From: Bacteroidota bacterium
GTDB lineage: Bacteria > Bacteroidota > Bacteroidia > B-17B0 > Aurantibacillaceae
Direction of reading: 5' to 3'
NCBI GenBank assembly: GCA_013297775.1
Contig: JAAFIL010000032.1
Location: 1-38,658, forward strand
DNA length: 38,658 nucleotides
Shown: one piece after another, positions 8,601 to 16,111 of the stretch
Numbering within the stretch: the first letter of the stretch is position 1
How the letters are laid out: every line of letters begins with the position of its first letter
The notes under the pieces: generated by a model
Database searches by the model: none
What the model saw: the letters and a program-made list of their open reading frames with translations, nothing else
What the model was told of the DNA's origin: nothing
Position numbers and translations under genes: made by a program

Positions 8601-10473
8601 ATTACTTGGGTCGCTGCAATTACATTTACTTGGCCTAGAGGCATTGGTAGATGTCAGTTACGATGGAAATAGTCTTGATTTTTCTGCACTACTAAAAATT
8701 AGTTCGATTGGCGAAATTAACCTTAAATGTTTGGCGGCTAAAGAAATTTTTTATGCGAGCGCCTACTTCAACTTTGTTTTAAAAGCCGATATAGATATAC
8801 CGCTAATAAATAAAACCGTTAGCCTCAATGAGTCGCTTAGTTTCGACTTAAAATTTCTTGCGCACGCATTATCTAAAGATGAGTTTACGAATATCACAAA
8901 ACTAAAAAATATTCCATCGTATTTTAGAGGCAAACCTAAAGGCATTTATTTCTTAATAAAAAGCGAAATACATATTTGTGGCTACGATATTAGTTTTGAT
9001 TTATACCTAAGTACAGAAAAACTCAATCAATTGCCAGTTGTTATGATTGAGTCAGTAAAAAATGATGCAGAAAGAATTTTTTATAAACTTATTGAACCTA
9101 TTAAAGTTGCTGGCGAAATAATTGATAAAATTGCGGGAAAAACAACAGAAGTCATTAAAGATATATTTGATGATTTAGCAAGCGTATATAGGTGGTCGCC
9201 TACCGAATTAGCTTTCATTTTAGGGGCTGACCCAAAAACTAGAGATGTAGGTCGCGATGCGTTTAATCAAGTATTTCAATACGACTTTTCTGTACGAATG
9301 GAATATTTTGGTTTCTACGGGCAAACGAGAGACGCCGCCCCAATAAATATTGGAATAGCTATATTTCCTATGCTTGGTGTTTTAGACCTTTTATTTCCTA
9401 CTAATAAATTTGTTCCTTACGGAAATTTAGCAAGTGGTGAAACCTTTAGGAAAAAAAATTCGCTCATTATTTTAAATCTATTTCAAAAAACACAACATAA
9501 TTACACTAATATTGATGAACAAAGTTTAGAGGGTACAACGTTATCTTATACCGACATGGATATGGATAAAAATAACGTGTGCATTGCATTTAATAGTTTA
9601 GGTAATGAACTTGTGTTAAGAAAGTTGACCGCTGAATATTTAAACCCGCTTAGTGAAGATGTAAAAACTGTATTTAAGTATAATCTTGCACATAGTCCTT
9701 CTATTACTGCCGATAAAACAAAATTATATGTGCTATATGTTGAGAAGAATACTGAAAAATTAATGTTAGGCCAATTTAATGCCACCACACTAAAAGAATT
9801 AACTCCACCCAAACAGGTTGGAAATCACACAAGCTCGGGGTCTCCAGCTATTGCTTACTCGAATGGAGATTTGGTTATTGCTTGGCTAAGTAGCGGCATG
9901 GAAGAAAACGGTGGATATAAAATAAATGCTGCCATTATTACTGAAACCGATGAAGAGAAAATTACTTTGGGTCAGCACAAGGTATTAGATGATACAGGAA
10001 TAAAAGGCGTGGCACTTTTTAAATACGTAGACAAAACCATAAAAAATGAAAATAATGGTGCCGTATTTTTAACGTGGATAGGTCCAAAGATGAGAAAAAA
10101 CAACACTGTAGTAGGTCGAGATAATTTAATAAACGTAGCCACTTTAATTGATAGTCATCTGTTTGGAAAAAAAACATTTAAAGAATACTCTGATCATGTG
10201 CCTACGCTTGTTCAGACTAACAAGCAATTAATGATTGTATGGGTTAACGAATACAAAGATGAGCATATTGAAGTAGGAGGAGTAGGCCCATGGCAAACGG
10301 GCTCAAAGGGATATAATTACAATGCTGGAAATGCTATTACTTATGCCTCTATTGTGAACGAAAGCCTCGAAAATATAACCACCGTGCCAACTACGCTCAT
10401 TCAACTAAAAGGTAGCCCTCTCATTATTTCGAGAGGAAAAACGACTACGTTTATTGGGCAAAAATGGGATTAG
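5626..10473 (+). CDS. giant beta-rich protein of unknown function, 1615 aa
   Basis: I do not recognise a family. There is no signal peptide, lipobox or membrane segment, so a cytoplasmic start is likely. After an acidic linker (EFEEDGEEKTSQSS, about 138-151) the protein is made of long alternating amphipathic strands, for instance GLGVTGKIKLNQATEIDLAAV and ALVDVSYDGNSLDFSALLK, repeated over about 1000 residues. This suggests an extended beta solenoid or groove. A helical segment follows (EIIDKIAGKTTEVIKDIFDD), then VYRWSPTELAFILGADPK at about 1187-1204. The last 320 residues look like beta-propeller or sialidase-type blades (NNVCIAFNSLGNELVLRKL, GSPAIAYSNGDLVIAW, VPTLVQTNKQLMIVWV). It follows the EEP enzyme directly. 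The structure could be a scaffold, adhesin-like toxin carrier or lipid-handling protein, none of which can be shown from sequence alone. Confidence 0.8.
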   Translation: METNSSILNQILQNTIFAELDFTDEMLLETSPESFVIENYPSQIQESFKNINRLDKNLQKFYQAKLKFKNTNVTNVMDWCFDKAAFDVTGKIGLLDGYSVIAIRSFNNNFQFQPFQGLKQSIKAYLIEQQLYLSEENEFEEDGEEKTSQSSKPALSKEIEQEIDKLIARLPQFPSFQLNFDIYAFPIQEKSESKHVVAFLKIYTDFKINNKTITLSSELNSINTSFIRLKAEINKRHKGLSLHDITKAFFPSIDSYLMNVEGLNTAIEHVLLKELVINLDVNDKSVQYVNVIAGIDFTWKPFDWLQINDPELLVFTGFYPNTTFVTLRSQVKLLEKTFVCSISLPNSEVEVFLDSQLENNNIPLGEIIKTHAPNIGLGLDKMTCSNLRFVGNIKNNYYSLLFTLNDLLEFNIGNNKFKFKEVSTELMYSHGKFGFNFSTNISINDQATNSEKIHITIQRWPHSNDIEVKGGLDFMGESNGLSIADILNTFGYNPNFLTGENGYSLIDIKEIINDLKLIGFYFSYSSLQKQFELVADTNYGELFFKGEADPENSYSLVAGFLLEKREADSQTKRPAVKSITFPVGSAKIEFNKLLVIVANNDWKNFTIPQTLESISEIPALNLVKGITIKTQLDLINNSKGGEVQALQKVLGHSQLECDIFLNTKEQKLKTTLNKLEIQVNDTNKIQLSNVTFSLAHNEGFSARLEGDLHIFINENNYLFHGKLEISTIGLFVSVEYKNAIHFKIDTVDVTLTNLGVMGTILFTPPALGLGVTGKIKLNQATEIDLAAVVTFQPPSPVPNVAHLAIRIDNLTAENLFALWDKEKARTLPASIKSIHLHTLAFALTTIDSITLPNGKLYKRGFEATASLELGSFQTYLYFKLQQREMEACLYLSPIQAGNWFKLIGKSEGVYKVSTKTLSKKIPSDKQLNSEENISYVTGAEGKQMLPYNKETVLEILEDENKKVVKKISRTVSEVVREGGAFLEFKNNDGKIQLLGSLQLHLLGLEALVDVSYDGNSLDFSALLKISSIGEINLKCLAAKEIFYASAYFNFVLKADIDIPLINKTVSLNESLSFDLKFLAHALSKDEFTNITKLKNIPSYFRGKPKGIYFLIKSEIHICGYDISFDLYLSTEKLNQLPVVMIESVKNDAERIFYKLIEPIKVAGEIIDKIAGKTTEVIKDIFDDLASVYRWSPTELAFILGADPKTRDVGRDAFNQVFQYDFSVRMEYFGFYGQTRDAAPINIGIAIFPMLGVLDLLFPTNKFVPYGNLASGETFRKKNSLIILNLFQKTQHNYTNIDEQSLEGTTLSYTDMDMDKNNVCIAFNSLGNELVLRKLTAEYLNPLSEDVKTVFKYNLAHSPSITADKTKLYVLYVEKNTEKLMLGQFNATTLKELTPPKQVGNHTSSGSPAIAYSNGDLVIAWLSSGMEENGGYKINAAIITETDEEKITLGQHKVLDDTGIKGVALFKYVDKTIKNENNGAVFLTWIGPKMRKNNTVVGRDNLINVATLIDSHLFGKKTFKEYSDHVPTLVQTNKQLMIVWVNEYKDEHIEVGGVGPWQTGSKGYNYNAGNAITYASIVNESLENITTVPTTLIQLKGSPLIISRGKTTTFIGQKWD

Positions 10474-10669
10474 ATAAATAGCAGTTATTCTATCAAAAGT
10501 TTTGGTTAGTATTAGTAATACGAAATGATTTATAGTTTAGTTCAAAAATTTGGTTAGTAAAATTAGACTAAAATAGACTTGCTTTTATTAATAGAAAGAT
10601 TTAGTGCATAAAGGCGTAACGTTTGCCAAGTGTAAAATGGATTTGACCTAACTTTAACCATATTATACG

Positions 10670-10693
10670 ATAGGAATCTATTACGATTCCTAT
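10670..10693. repeat. perfect hairpin of the R1 tail motif
   Basis: ATAGGAATC and GATTCCTAT form perfect 9-base arms around TATTAC. The same GATTCCTATTGC string occurs in R1 copy A (3650-3661), so this is probably a head-to-head fragment of the R1 tail. Confidence 0.55.
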
Positions 10694-10876
10694 TGCTTAA
10701 TTCTGAAAATATTTTTTCTTGAAATATGAGATGGCTGCAAGCTAAAAACCATTCATAACAGGGGTTTCATAAAGTTCTATTTTTTATTAGAAGCGCTACA
10801 AGCCAGTAAAATCGTTTTCCATATCTTAAAAAAACATTTAAAATTCAGTAGAAATCCTTGCAGCGGTCTCATTAGA

Positions 10877-11023
10877 TTTAACCGAGATTTTAAGAAATCG
10901 GTCACTTTAGAATAAAATAGCTAACTCTGCAAAATGTTTAAAATCAAAATTTGAAAATGAGTTAGGGGGAGATAGACCGTCGAAATCTATCACAAAACAA
11001 AACCTGCCACAGTGATTAGAAAT
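10877..11023 (+). repeat. R1 dispersed repeat, copy B
   Basis: It matches copy D (37457-37604) over its full length: TTTAACCGAGATTT, CTTTAGAATAAAATAGCTAA, TTTAAAATCAA, ATGAGTTAG, then AAATCTATCACAAAACAA, CTGC and TTAGAAAT. Near its start, ACCGAGATTT and AAATCGGT can pair as a stem. Confidence 0.8.
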
Positions 11024-11030
11024 GTTTTTA

Positions 11031-11168
11031 TCTCGTCCTTGTTTAGCGAAGCGTAACGAGGACGTTTTAGAACTGCGTTTGTAACGCAGATAAAGTGATA
11101 GCGTTGGCGTTACAAACGCCCATTTAGCACGTCCTCGTTTCCGCTAACGCTCAAACAAGGACGAGGGG
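11031..11168. repeat. inverted-repeat element with three hairpins
   Basis: The outer arms TCTCGTCCTTGTTT...AACGAGGACGT (11031-11065) and ACGTCCTCGTTT...AAACAAGGACGAGG (11129-11166) are complementary with a few mismatches. Between them are two perfect smaller hairpins, CTGCGTT/AACGCAG (11073-11089) and GGCGTT/AACGCC (11106-11120). The inner pair GCGTTTGTAACGC / GCGTTACAAACGC is also complementary. No protein is encoded. It abuts the end of R1 copy B and may be a REP- or MITE-like element. Confidence 0.7.
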
Positions 11169-11388
11169 AAGAGGAATTAAGAAACGCTTAAACCGAGATT
11201 ATGCAATAGAAATCTATTCCGAGCAACGAGGCACGATACGATACCTGTGTTTCTTTGAGCCAGAAGGCACGAGAGCGAAAGTATAGAAAAGCTACGGCAA
11301 GTATTTCTAACAAAGTAGAACTAAAAGATTCATTAGTATTAGATTATTTTCATAGTTTAATAATATAAGTTCGTTTAACCTAACACAT

Positions 11389-11419
11389 AAAAAAGTCTGA
11401 TTAAAAAACCAGACTTTTT
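11389..11419 (-). terminator. intrinsic terminator of the cytochrome-like gene
   Basis: AAAAAGTCTG and CAGACTTTTT form a stem around ATTAAAAAAC, with a T run on the minus strand. It lies 35 bases after the stop of the minus-strand gene at 11455. Confidence 0.75.
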
Positions 11420-11454
11420 AGAATAAATAGTGGGGAATGTAATGTTACTACTAG

Positions 11455-12996
11455 TTAATACGTCTTTCTACTTTTTAAACCCTTAATTATTTTTTTGATA
11501 GGTGGGTATTGTGCAAAACCAATAGCGAAGCTAAAATCTCCAATCTTATTGTTGTTTACTGAATCAAGAGGATAATCTGCTATGCTGGCGTATTGATGAC
11601 AACTAAAGCAAGTATTTGTATTTTGTACATACGTTTCCATTGATGTATTAGCCACTATGCTGCCAATAGGATTCATTCCCGAAAGATTAAGTCTTCGTGG
11701 AATTGTATCGGGCTGTACACGCGCAGGCTGAGTGGTATTTGACCAAATAACGTTTACTAATTGGTAATACTGCCATACCGAACCAGAATAGAGTGAATTA
11801 ATCTTACCTTGCATTAAAGCATTAATAGGTGCTGCATTAACGGTGTCAATAGCGTTTAACCGTGTACATTGAATTGGAACAGGCTTTGCTTGCCACAAAT
11901 AATAAGGTGGTGAAACATTAGGCGAACTGGAAACAGTAACCGTCGAATTTGCCTTACCTCCTTCGTTTTTTACAGTTACGGTTTGTATGGTTGCCGAGGC
12001 ATTATAAAAATTATAACCATAGGTAGGTGCATTACCTTTTAGGGCAGGTACGTTATCTACTTGTTCAAACGTAGCCCATAGCCATGTTGGTTGCGTTTGT
12101 GTTTTATGCAAAATATGTAATCCTACTAAAGCTACTGTTGTGGTTCTGAGTGCATGCGTCATTGGATCCATAACCGTAGCAACAGATAGTTTATACCTTT
12201 TCCATTTAGGCGAAGATAGATTGGTAACTTCCATCCACGCTGCTTTTAATTCAATAGCACCAACAGCTCCATTATACACACCTGCCGGGAAATTTATCAT
12301 CGTGCCTGCTTTAACTGAATCGTGTTGGGTTTTAGCATTGTAATACCCTTTACTTACTATAAAATTATAATAGTCTTGATTAAGTAAAACCTCGTACCAT
12401 AAATTAGTGCCATTTTGTGCCCCAAGCCAATTGGGCTCGCCACCCGGTGCTGCTTGGTTAGGACTCACACTAGAGGCCGAAACATCTTCGGTTACTTTAC
12501 TGGTAAACGTTAATAATTTTGTGGTTTGTTTATTAAAAAGAAGTTTTTGCGACTTAAATTTTTTAGCGTATTCGTCCGAAACTAAAGTACCCCATGCGGG
12601 CGGACTTGCTCCATTTGCAGGAAAAAGTATATTTCGAGGCATGTACGTTTCCCATTGAACTTGACCCATATCGCCCGGTGTACCAAAACTGCTAGAGGGA
12701 TTTACGGGCCAATTAAGTGCTACAAACTCTTGCCAAGCAAAACAATCGGCTTTCGATTGATTGATAGAACTTAAATCGCCTGGTACTTGGTTGGTGTAAG
12801 TAACAACGTATTTATTAGCTAAAGCCCCTGCGTAACAGTTACAGGTGTCGGGTGGTGTGCTGCTCACCCCTCCACTTTTAGTGATACTGTTTTTAGTAGT
12901 CGCCTTTCCGCCCACTAAAATACTTGTAATGGCAATTAAAATAATGACTAAGAATAAGGCTAGTTTTTTCGAATGTATATGTATTACTTTTCTCAT
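11455..12996 (-). CDS. membrane-anchored mono-heme cytochrome-c-like protein
   Basis: This 513-residue protein has an N-terminal hydrophobic segment (about 11-29, LALFLVIILIAITSILVGG) that anchors or exports it. A single heme-binding motif CFSCH (463-467) sits near the C-terminus, preceded by STMETYVQNTNT. The middle carries AWQEFVALNWP (87-97), VGAIELKAAWMEV and VALVGLHILHKTQ with LWATFEQVDN. I recall these motifs from a family of uncharacterised cytochrome-c-like proteins of about 500 residues in several phyla. It should bind heme c covalently outside the cytoplasm and pass electrons, partner unknown. The 712-residue gene lies upstream on the same strand, 144 bases away, and probably supplies the partner. 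A terminator follows at 11389-11419. Confidence 0.75.
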   Translation of the reverse strand: MRKVIHIHSKKLALFLVIILIAITSILVGGKATTKNSITKSGGVSSTPPDTCNCYAGALANKYVVTYTNQVPGDLSSINQSKADCFAWQEFVALNWPVNPSSSFGTPGDMGQVQWETYMPRNILFPANGASPPAWGTLVSDEYAKKFKSQKLLFNKQTTKLLTFTSKVTEDVSASSVSPNQAAPGGEPNWLGAQNGTNLWYEVLLNQDYYNFIVSKGYYNAKTQHDSVKAGTMINFPAGVYNGAVGAIELKAAWMEVTNLSSPKWKRYKLSVATVMDPMTHALRTTTVALVGLHILHKTQTQPTWLWATFEQVDNVPALKGNAPTYGYNFYNASATIQTVTVKNEGGKANSTVTVSSSPNVSPPYYLWQAKPVPIQCTRLNAIDTVNAAPINALMQGKINSLYSGSVWQYYQLVNVIWSNTTQPARVQPDTIPRRLNLSGMNPIGSIVANTSMETYVQNTNTCFSCHQYASIADYPLDSVNNNKIGDFSFAIGFAQYPPIKKIIKGLKSRKTY

Positions 12997-13055
12997 CGTG
13001 TTTAGTTTTTAAATGAATTAAATAGTATTCTTAACTATAAATTTTTTTGGGTTAA

Positions 13056-13085
13056 CAGGAGACGAAAACACTATTTCATCTCCTG
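13056..13085. other. stem-loop between the 712-aa gene and the cytochrome-like gene
   Basis: CAGGAGACGAAA and TTTCATCTCCTG pair over 12 positions with one mismatch around a 6-base loop. No T run follows on the minus strand, so it looks more like a processing or attenuation structure than a full terminator. Confidence 0.4.
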
Positions 13086-13140
13086 CTAAAATTTATCCCT
13101 TTTGACTTCTTTAAAAAATGTATCAACAACTAATGGACTG

Positions 13141-15279
13141 TTATACGATACTTATGCTCACCGCAATACTCCCGATATTATCTTTTAAGCCAGCTCCATA
13201 TATTCCATTAAGATCATCGTTAATACATAGCATGAGTTGGCCTGTAAGTCCTGTTGGCACTGTTGCTTTGTTTCCTACTAAAAAAACGGTGCTGCCAACC
13301 CTACCTATCAAAGCTCCTTCATCTTGCCCTGGCATTGTATAGCCGGGTTTTGCTTCAATAAATTGAGGATTCCCATTAGCATCGTATAATCTACCTCCAT
13401 TGTCCTCAGGATTAGCGGTCCATAAACCATCTAAATAACTTATGGTAACACTAGGTGTTTGACTCGTGATGGTTAAACCTGTATTTTGCCAAGCTATATT
13501 AGAAGCAACGGTGCTTTGGATAGTAGTGGTAACATTCAACAAGGCTGGCATTGCCACACTTTTAGTTTGATTAATATTGGTAATATAAATGCCGTGCAAA
13601 CCAACAGCCGCGTTTATGCCAACACTTACATTAATATACAAAGATGTATAAGGATTACTTGAAATAGAATTTGGCAAGCTGTTTCCAGGAACTGCATAAC
13701 TAATATTATTAACCACACTGGTAACAGTTGCAGTAATATTAGGGTCGTCGAAGGTAACACTAGGATACGTGTCTGGTTGACCAGCAACAGCTGTGCAAGT
13801 GGCACAAGTGAGTACAAATGCTGCGTTAGATGAGAGTGGCAATATATCAGGAGCTATATAAGTACTGTTGCTTAACTCCGAAATAGGATTATTAACTGGG
13901 TTCGGAATCAATGTATTGTACATACTGGTATAATAATCTTGATAAAATAACTGCAAAGGTTGAGCCAATAAAACATCGGGTGTACCAACGGCATTATACC
14001 CTTGAGGTGTGCTTGCAGGATACGCATCGGCTAATACTTGCATTGAAAATGTAGCTGCTACTTGCGAACCATAATCAATGAAGCTTTTAGAAATGCCATT
14101 ATTAATTTGTATATCACTAATGGTATAATTATAACTTGCTGGCACTTCAAATACAGCGTGCAATATAAAATTACCTGACAATGGATTTCCATTTTCATCA
14201 TTTAATGTTTTTGAACCTCGTACAATTGTCCAAAATTCAGAAGCTGGCGTACCATCGGGTGTTGAATACAAGTTAAAGTCAGGCATTTGTATGTAAAGGC
14301 CTGGAGGGTTAGTAAGACTTAGAGTTAAGCCATCGTTAACATATCCATTAATGCCATTGCCAATAGTTGGGTCGCTGTTTCTAAACTTTTGACCGTATTG
14401 CGCATCACAAAGTAAAGCATTGTTTTGTGTTGGGTTAGCCCAAACGGTGTTTCCAGAAGTACCAGATGGATTATTTCGGAGTACAGTAGCCGCCGATGAA
14501 ATCCCAATTTCCGTTTGTAGTGTATTAGGTGTACTTGTTAAATGCATGGCACCGCCCAAGTCGGCAGTACTAACCGTTCCTGTATTCCATTTATTAAGAG
14601 GGTTGTAATAGGGTTGACCTGTAGAGGGATCGGTTGTATTAGGCAAGGATAAATCAGCTAATGTAATTTGTGGTTTATTTAATACTGTTTGATACAACTC
14701 TAATACTTTAGCACTGTTTATTTTCCACAATGAATTCCAGTACTCAGGATTTTCGCATGTAAAATCAATACGTGTTATTTTATTATCGGAGCTACGTCGT
14801 GTAACTGCCCATTCGCAATACTCATCTTGCCATCCACGCGGCCCATAAGGGTAGTAGGGTGCGTTGGGCTGTTGGCTGGCATCGCAAGGACTATTAGATA
14901 TTTGTGCAGGCATTGCTCCAGTATCGGCAAGTTGGTTTAATGTTGTTTGAGGTAAAGTGGGATAGTTATAAGCCAACCTTCCAGGGAATGCCGACCAAGT
15001 AATAGGCACCGGGCCGTTGTTTGCTCCAGCAGGCACTCCATCAAGTGGATTATAATAATTAGTTAACTCAGGTGTGTTCGTGGCATTCCATAAATTACCT
15101 ACCATACCTTGCTGGTTAAACCCATCCAAATTTTGATTCCACAAGGCATTAAGCATTTGCTGTAAAACAGGCTGGTTTTCGAAATCTTGAACTGCCGCCG
15201 GGGTTCGGTATTGAAACGAAGCGGTTGTTGTGTTGTTCGCTGTTGAACCACTACTTTTTTTGGTGTTATCTTTTTTCAT
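13141..15279 (-). CDS. 712-aa conserved-looking protein of unknown function, probable partner of the cytochrome-like protein
   Basis: No classical signal peptide is seen; the N-terminus is polar (MKKDNTKKSSGSTANNTTT). Notable segments are GPRGWQDEYCEWAV (146-159), DFTCENPEYWNSLW (172-185), GGAMHLTSTPNTLQTEIG (242-259) and LCDAQYGQKFRNSDPTIG (290-307), followed by PPGLYIQMPDF. I believe these belong to a widespread uncharacterised family found beside cytochrome-c-like genes, but I cannot name it. The C-terminal part (about 480-712) is Thr/Ser/Asn-rich and beta-like, with an immunoglobulin or TIG-type look (VGINAAVGLHGIYITN). The cysteines in the three N-terminal motifs could bind metal or form a cofactor. 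The pairing suggests an oxidoreductase with the cytochrome as electron acceptor; this is inference. Confidence 0.7.
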   Translation of the reverse strand: MKKDNTKKSSGSTANNTTTASFQYRTPAAVQDFENQPVLQQMLNALWNQNLDGFNQQGMVGNLWNATNTPELTNYYNPLDGVPAGANNGPVPITWSAFPGRLAYNYPTLPQTTLNQLADTGAMPAQISNSPCDASQQPNAPYYPYGPRGWQDEYCEWAVTRRSSDNKITRIDFTCENPEYWNSLWKINSAKVLELYQTVLNKPQITLADLSLPNTTDPSTGQPYYNPLNKWNTGTVSTADLGGAMHLTSTPNTLQTEIGISSAATVLRNNPSGTSGNTVWANPTQNNALLCDAQYGQKFRNSDPTIGNGINGYVNDGLTLSLTNPPGLYIQMPDFNLYSTPDGTPASEFWTIVRGSKTLNDENGNPLSGNFILHAVFEVPASYNYTISDIQINNGISKSFIDYGSQVAATFSMQVLADAYPASTPQGYNAVGTPDVLLAQPLQLFYQDYYTSMYNTLIPNPVNNPISELSNSTYIAPDILPLSSNAAFVLTCATCTAVAGQPDTYPSVTFDDPNITATVTSVVNNISYAVPGNSLPNSISSNPYTSLYINVSVGINAAVGLHGIYITNINQTKSVAMPALLNVTTTIQSTVASNIAWQNTGLTITSQTPSVTISYLDGLWTANPEDNGGRLYDANGNPQFIEAKPGYTMPGQDEGALIGRVGSTVFLVGNKATVPTGLTGQLMLCINDDLNGIYGAGLKDNIGSIAVSISIV

Positions 15280-16111
15280 ATTATAAAAAATTTACTTTCC
15301 TACTCTTTGGCGTTTCGGATTAAGCCCCCGCTATTACCATGCGGGCTTGGTCGTTTTTAAGAGGTTATTAAGCCTTTTGCTAATGGGTTCTGCTCCATAA
15401 AACAAAATTAAATTAATGGGTTTGCGTTTGTAAGAATAGAAATACCTGTTTTAGAAAAACAGATATAAACACTTGGTTTTGGGGTGGTAAGTTTAATAAA
15501 TGTGAATAAAGTTTCCATTCTATAGAAGCATCATAAATTTCTTTTTCTAACTAATGAGGTATTTCAGATTAGAATTTAGAAATTAAAAAATTATCTCTTT
15601 CAAAGCTGTAATTAGGTTTTGGGCGTGCCCCCTTTAGAGTATATACATGGCTTAGTGTATTATTTACACTTTAAGTTTTACTTTAATTAATGTTATTCTT
15701 GGGGTCGGGCTTTACGCTTTAGCCGCTCGGTCTTTTGCTACACCTGCTGCTGCGTGCGGGGGTGTTCGTGCCTCCGCCTCCGCCGCTCGCGCAGTTGTTC
15801 GCAAAAGCCCTTTGCGGGCTGCCGCTTCATTTGTATTGAGCGAAGCCGAAATAATCCCTCACGCAGGGCTGTTACAGAATTTATGTTGAGTGAAGCCGAA
15901 ATAATCCCTCACGCAGGAGGTTAAATTATAAAACACCTAGGTAATTTTTTAATTCTATCCGCTCAATCAACAACATTAGCAACATGAATAATACCTAAAG
16001 CAAATATATTTTATTCTAAAGATGCTCTTTCTTGAAATTTGATATAAATGAATTACTATAAAATTAGGCAATAGTTATCTGATAGAATTTTATGAAGTAA
16101 ACAATGTGCTT
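15280..16111. other. gene-free spacer containing R2 copy a
   Basis: No gene is supported. A bulged stem (AAGCCCCCGC with GCGGGCTT, 15322-15348) lies in the 5' leader of the 712-aa gene. A GC-rich R2 repeat covers about 15617-15917. The rest is AT-rich; no terminator is evident after selD. Confidence 0.55.
15617..15917 (+). repeat. R2 dispersed repeat, copy a, with duplicated 3' end
   Basis: It opens with TTTTGGGCGTGCCCC and ends with AATCCCTCACGCAGG, like copies at 27917 and 34984. The interior has the GGTCGGGCTTTACGC segment and a GC-rich middle. The end module (TATTGAGCGAAGCCGAAATA through CCCTCACGCAGG) is present twice, at about 15830-15866 and 15879-15917. Confidence 0.75.

Larger units (their letters stand above)
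10474..11454. other. long spacer made of nested repeats and hairpins
   Basis: No gene is supported in about 980 bases. It contains a GTATTAGTAATAC palindrome near 10508-10522, a perfect 9-bp-arm hairpin at 10670-10693 built from the R1 tail sequence, a full R1 copy (10877-11023), a three-hairpin inverted-repeat block (11031-11168), a further R1 fragment near 11188-11222 (AAACCGAGATTATGCAATAG), and a terminator at 11389-11419. Confidence 0.6.

Noticed and set aside
15322-15348. Terminator-like stem before the 712-aa gene
   Set aside because: The stem has a two-base bulge, and no plus-strand gene ends upstream; it is at most a leader structure for the minus-strand gene.
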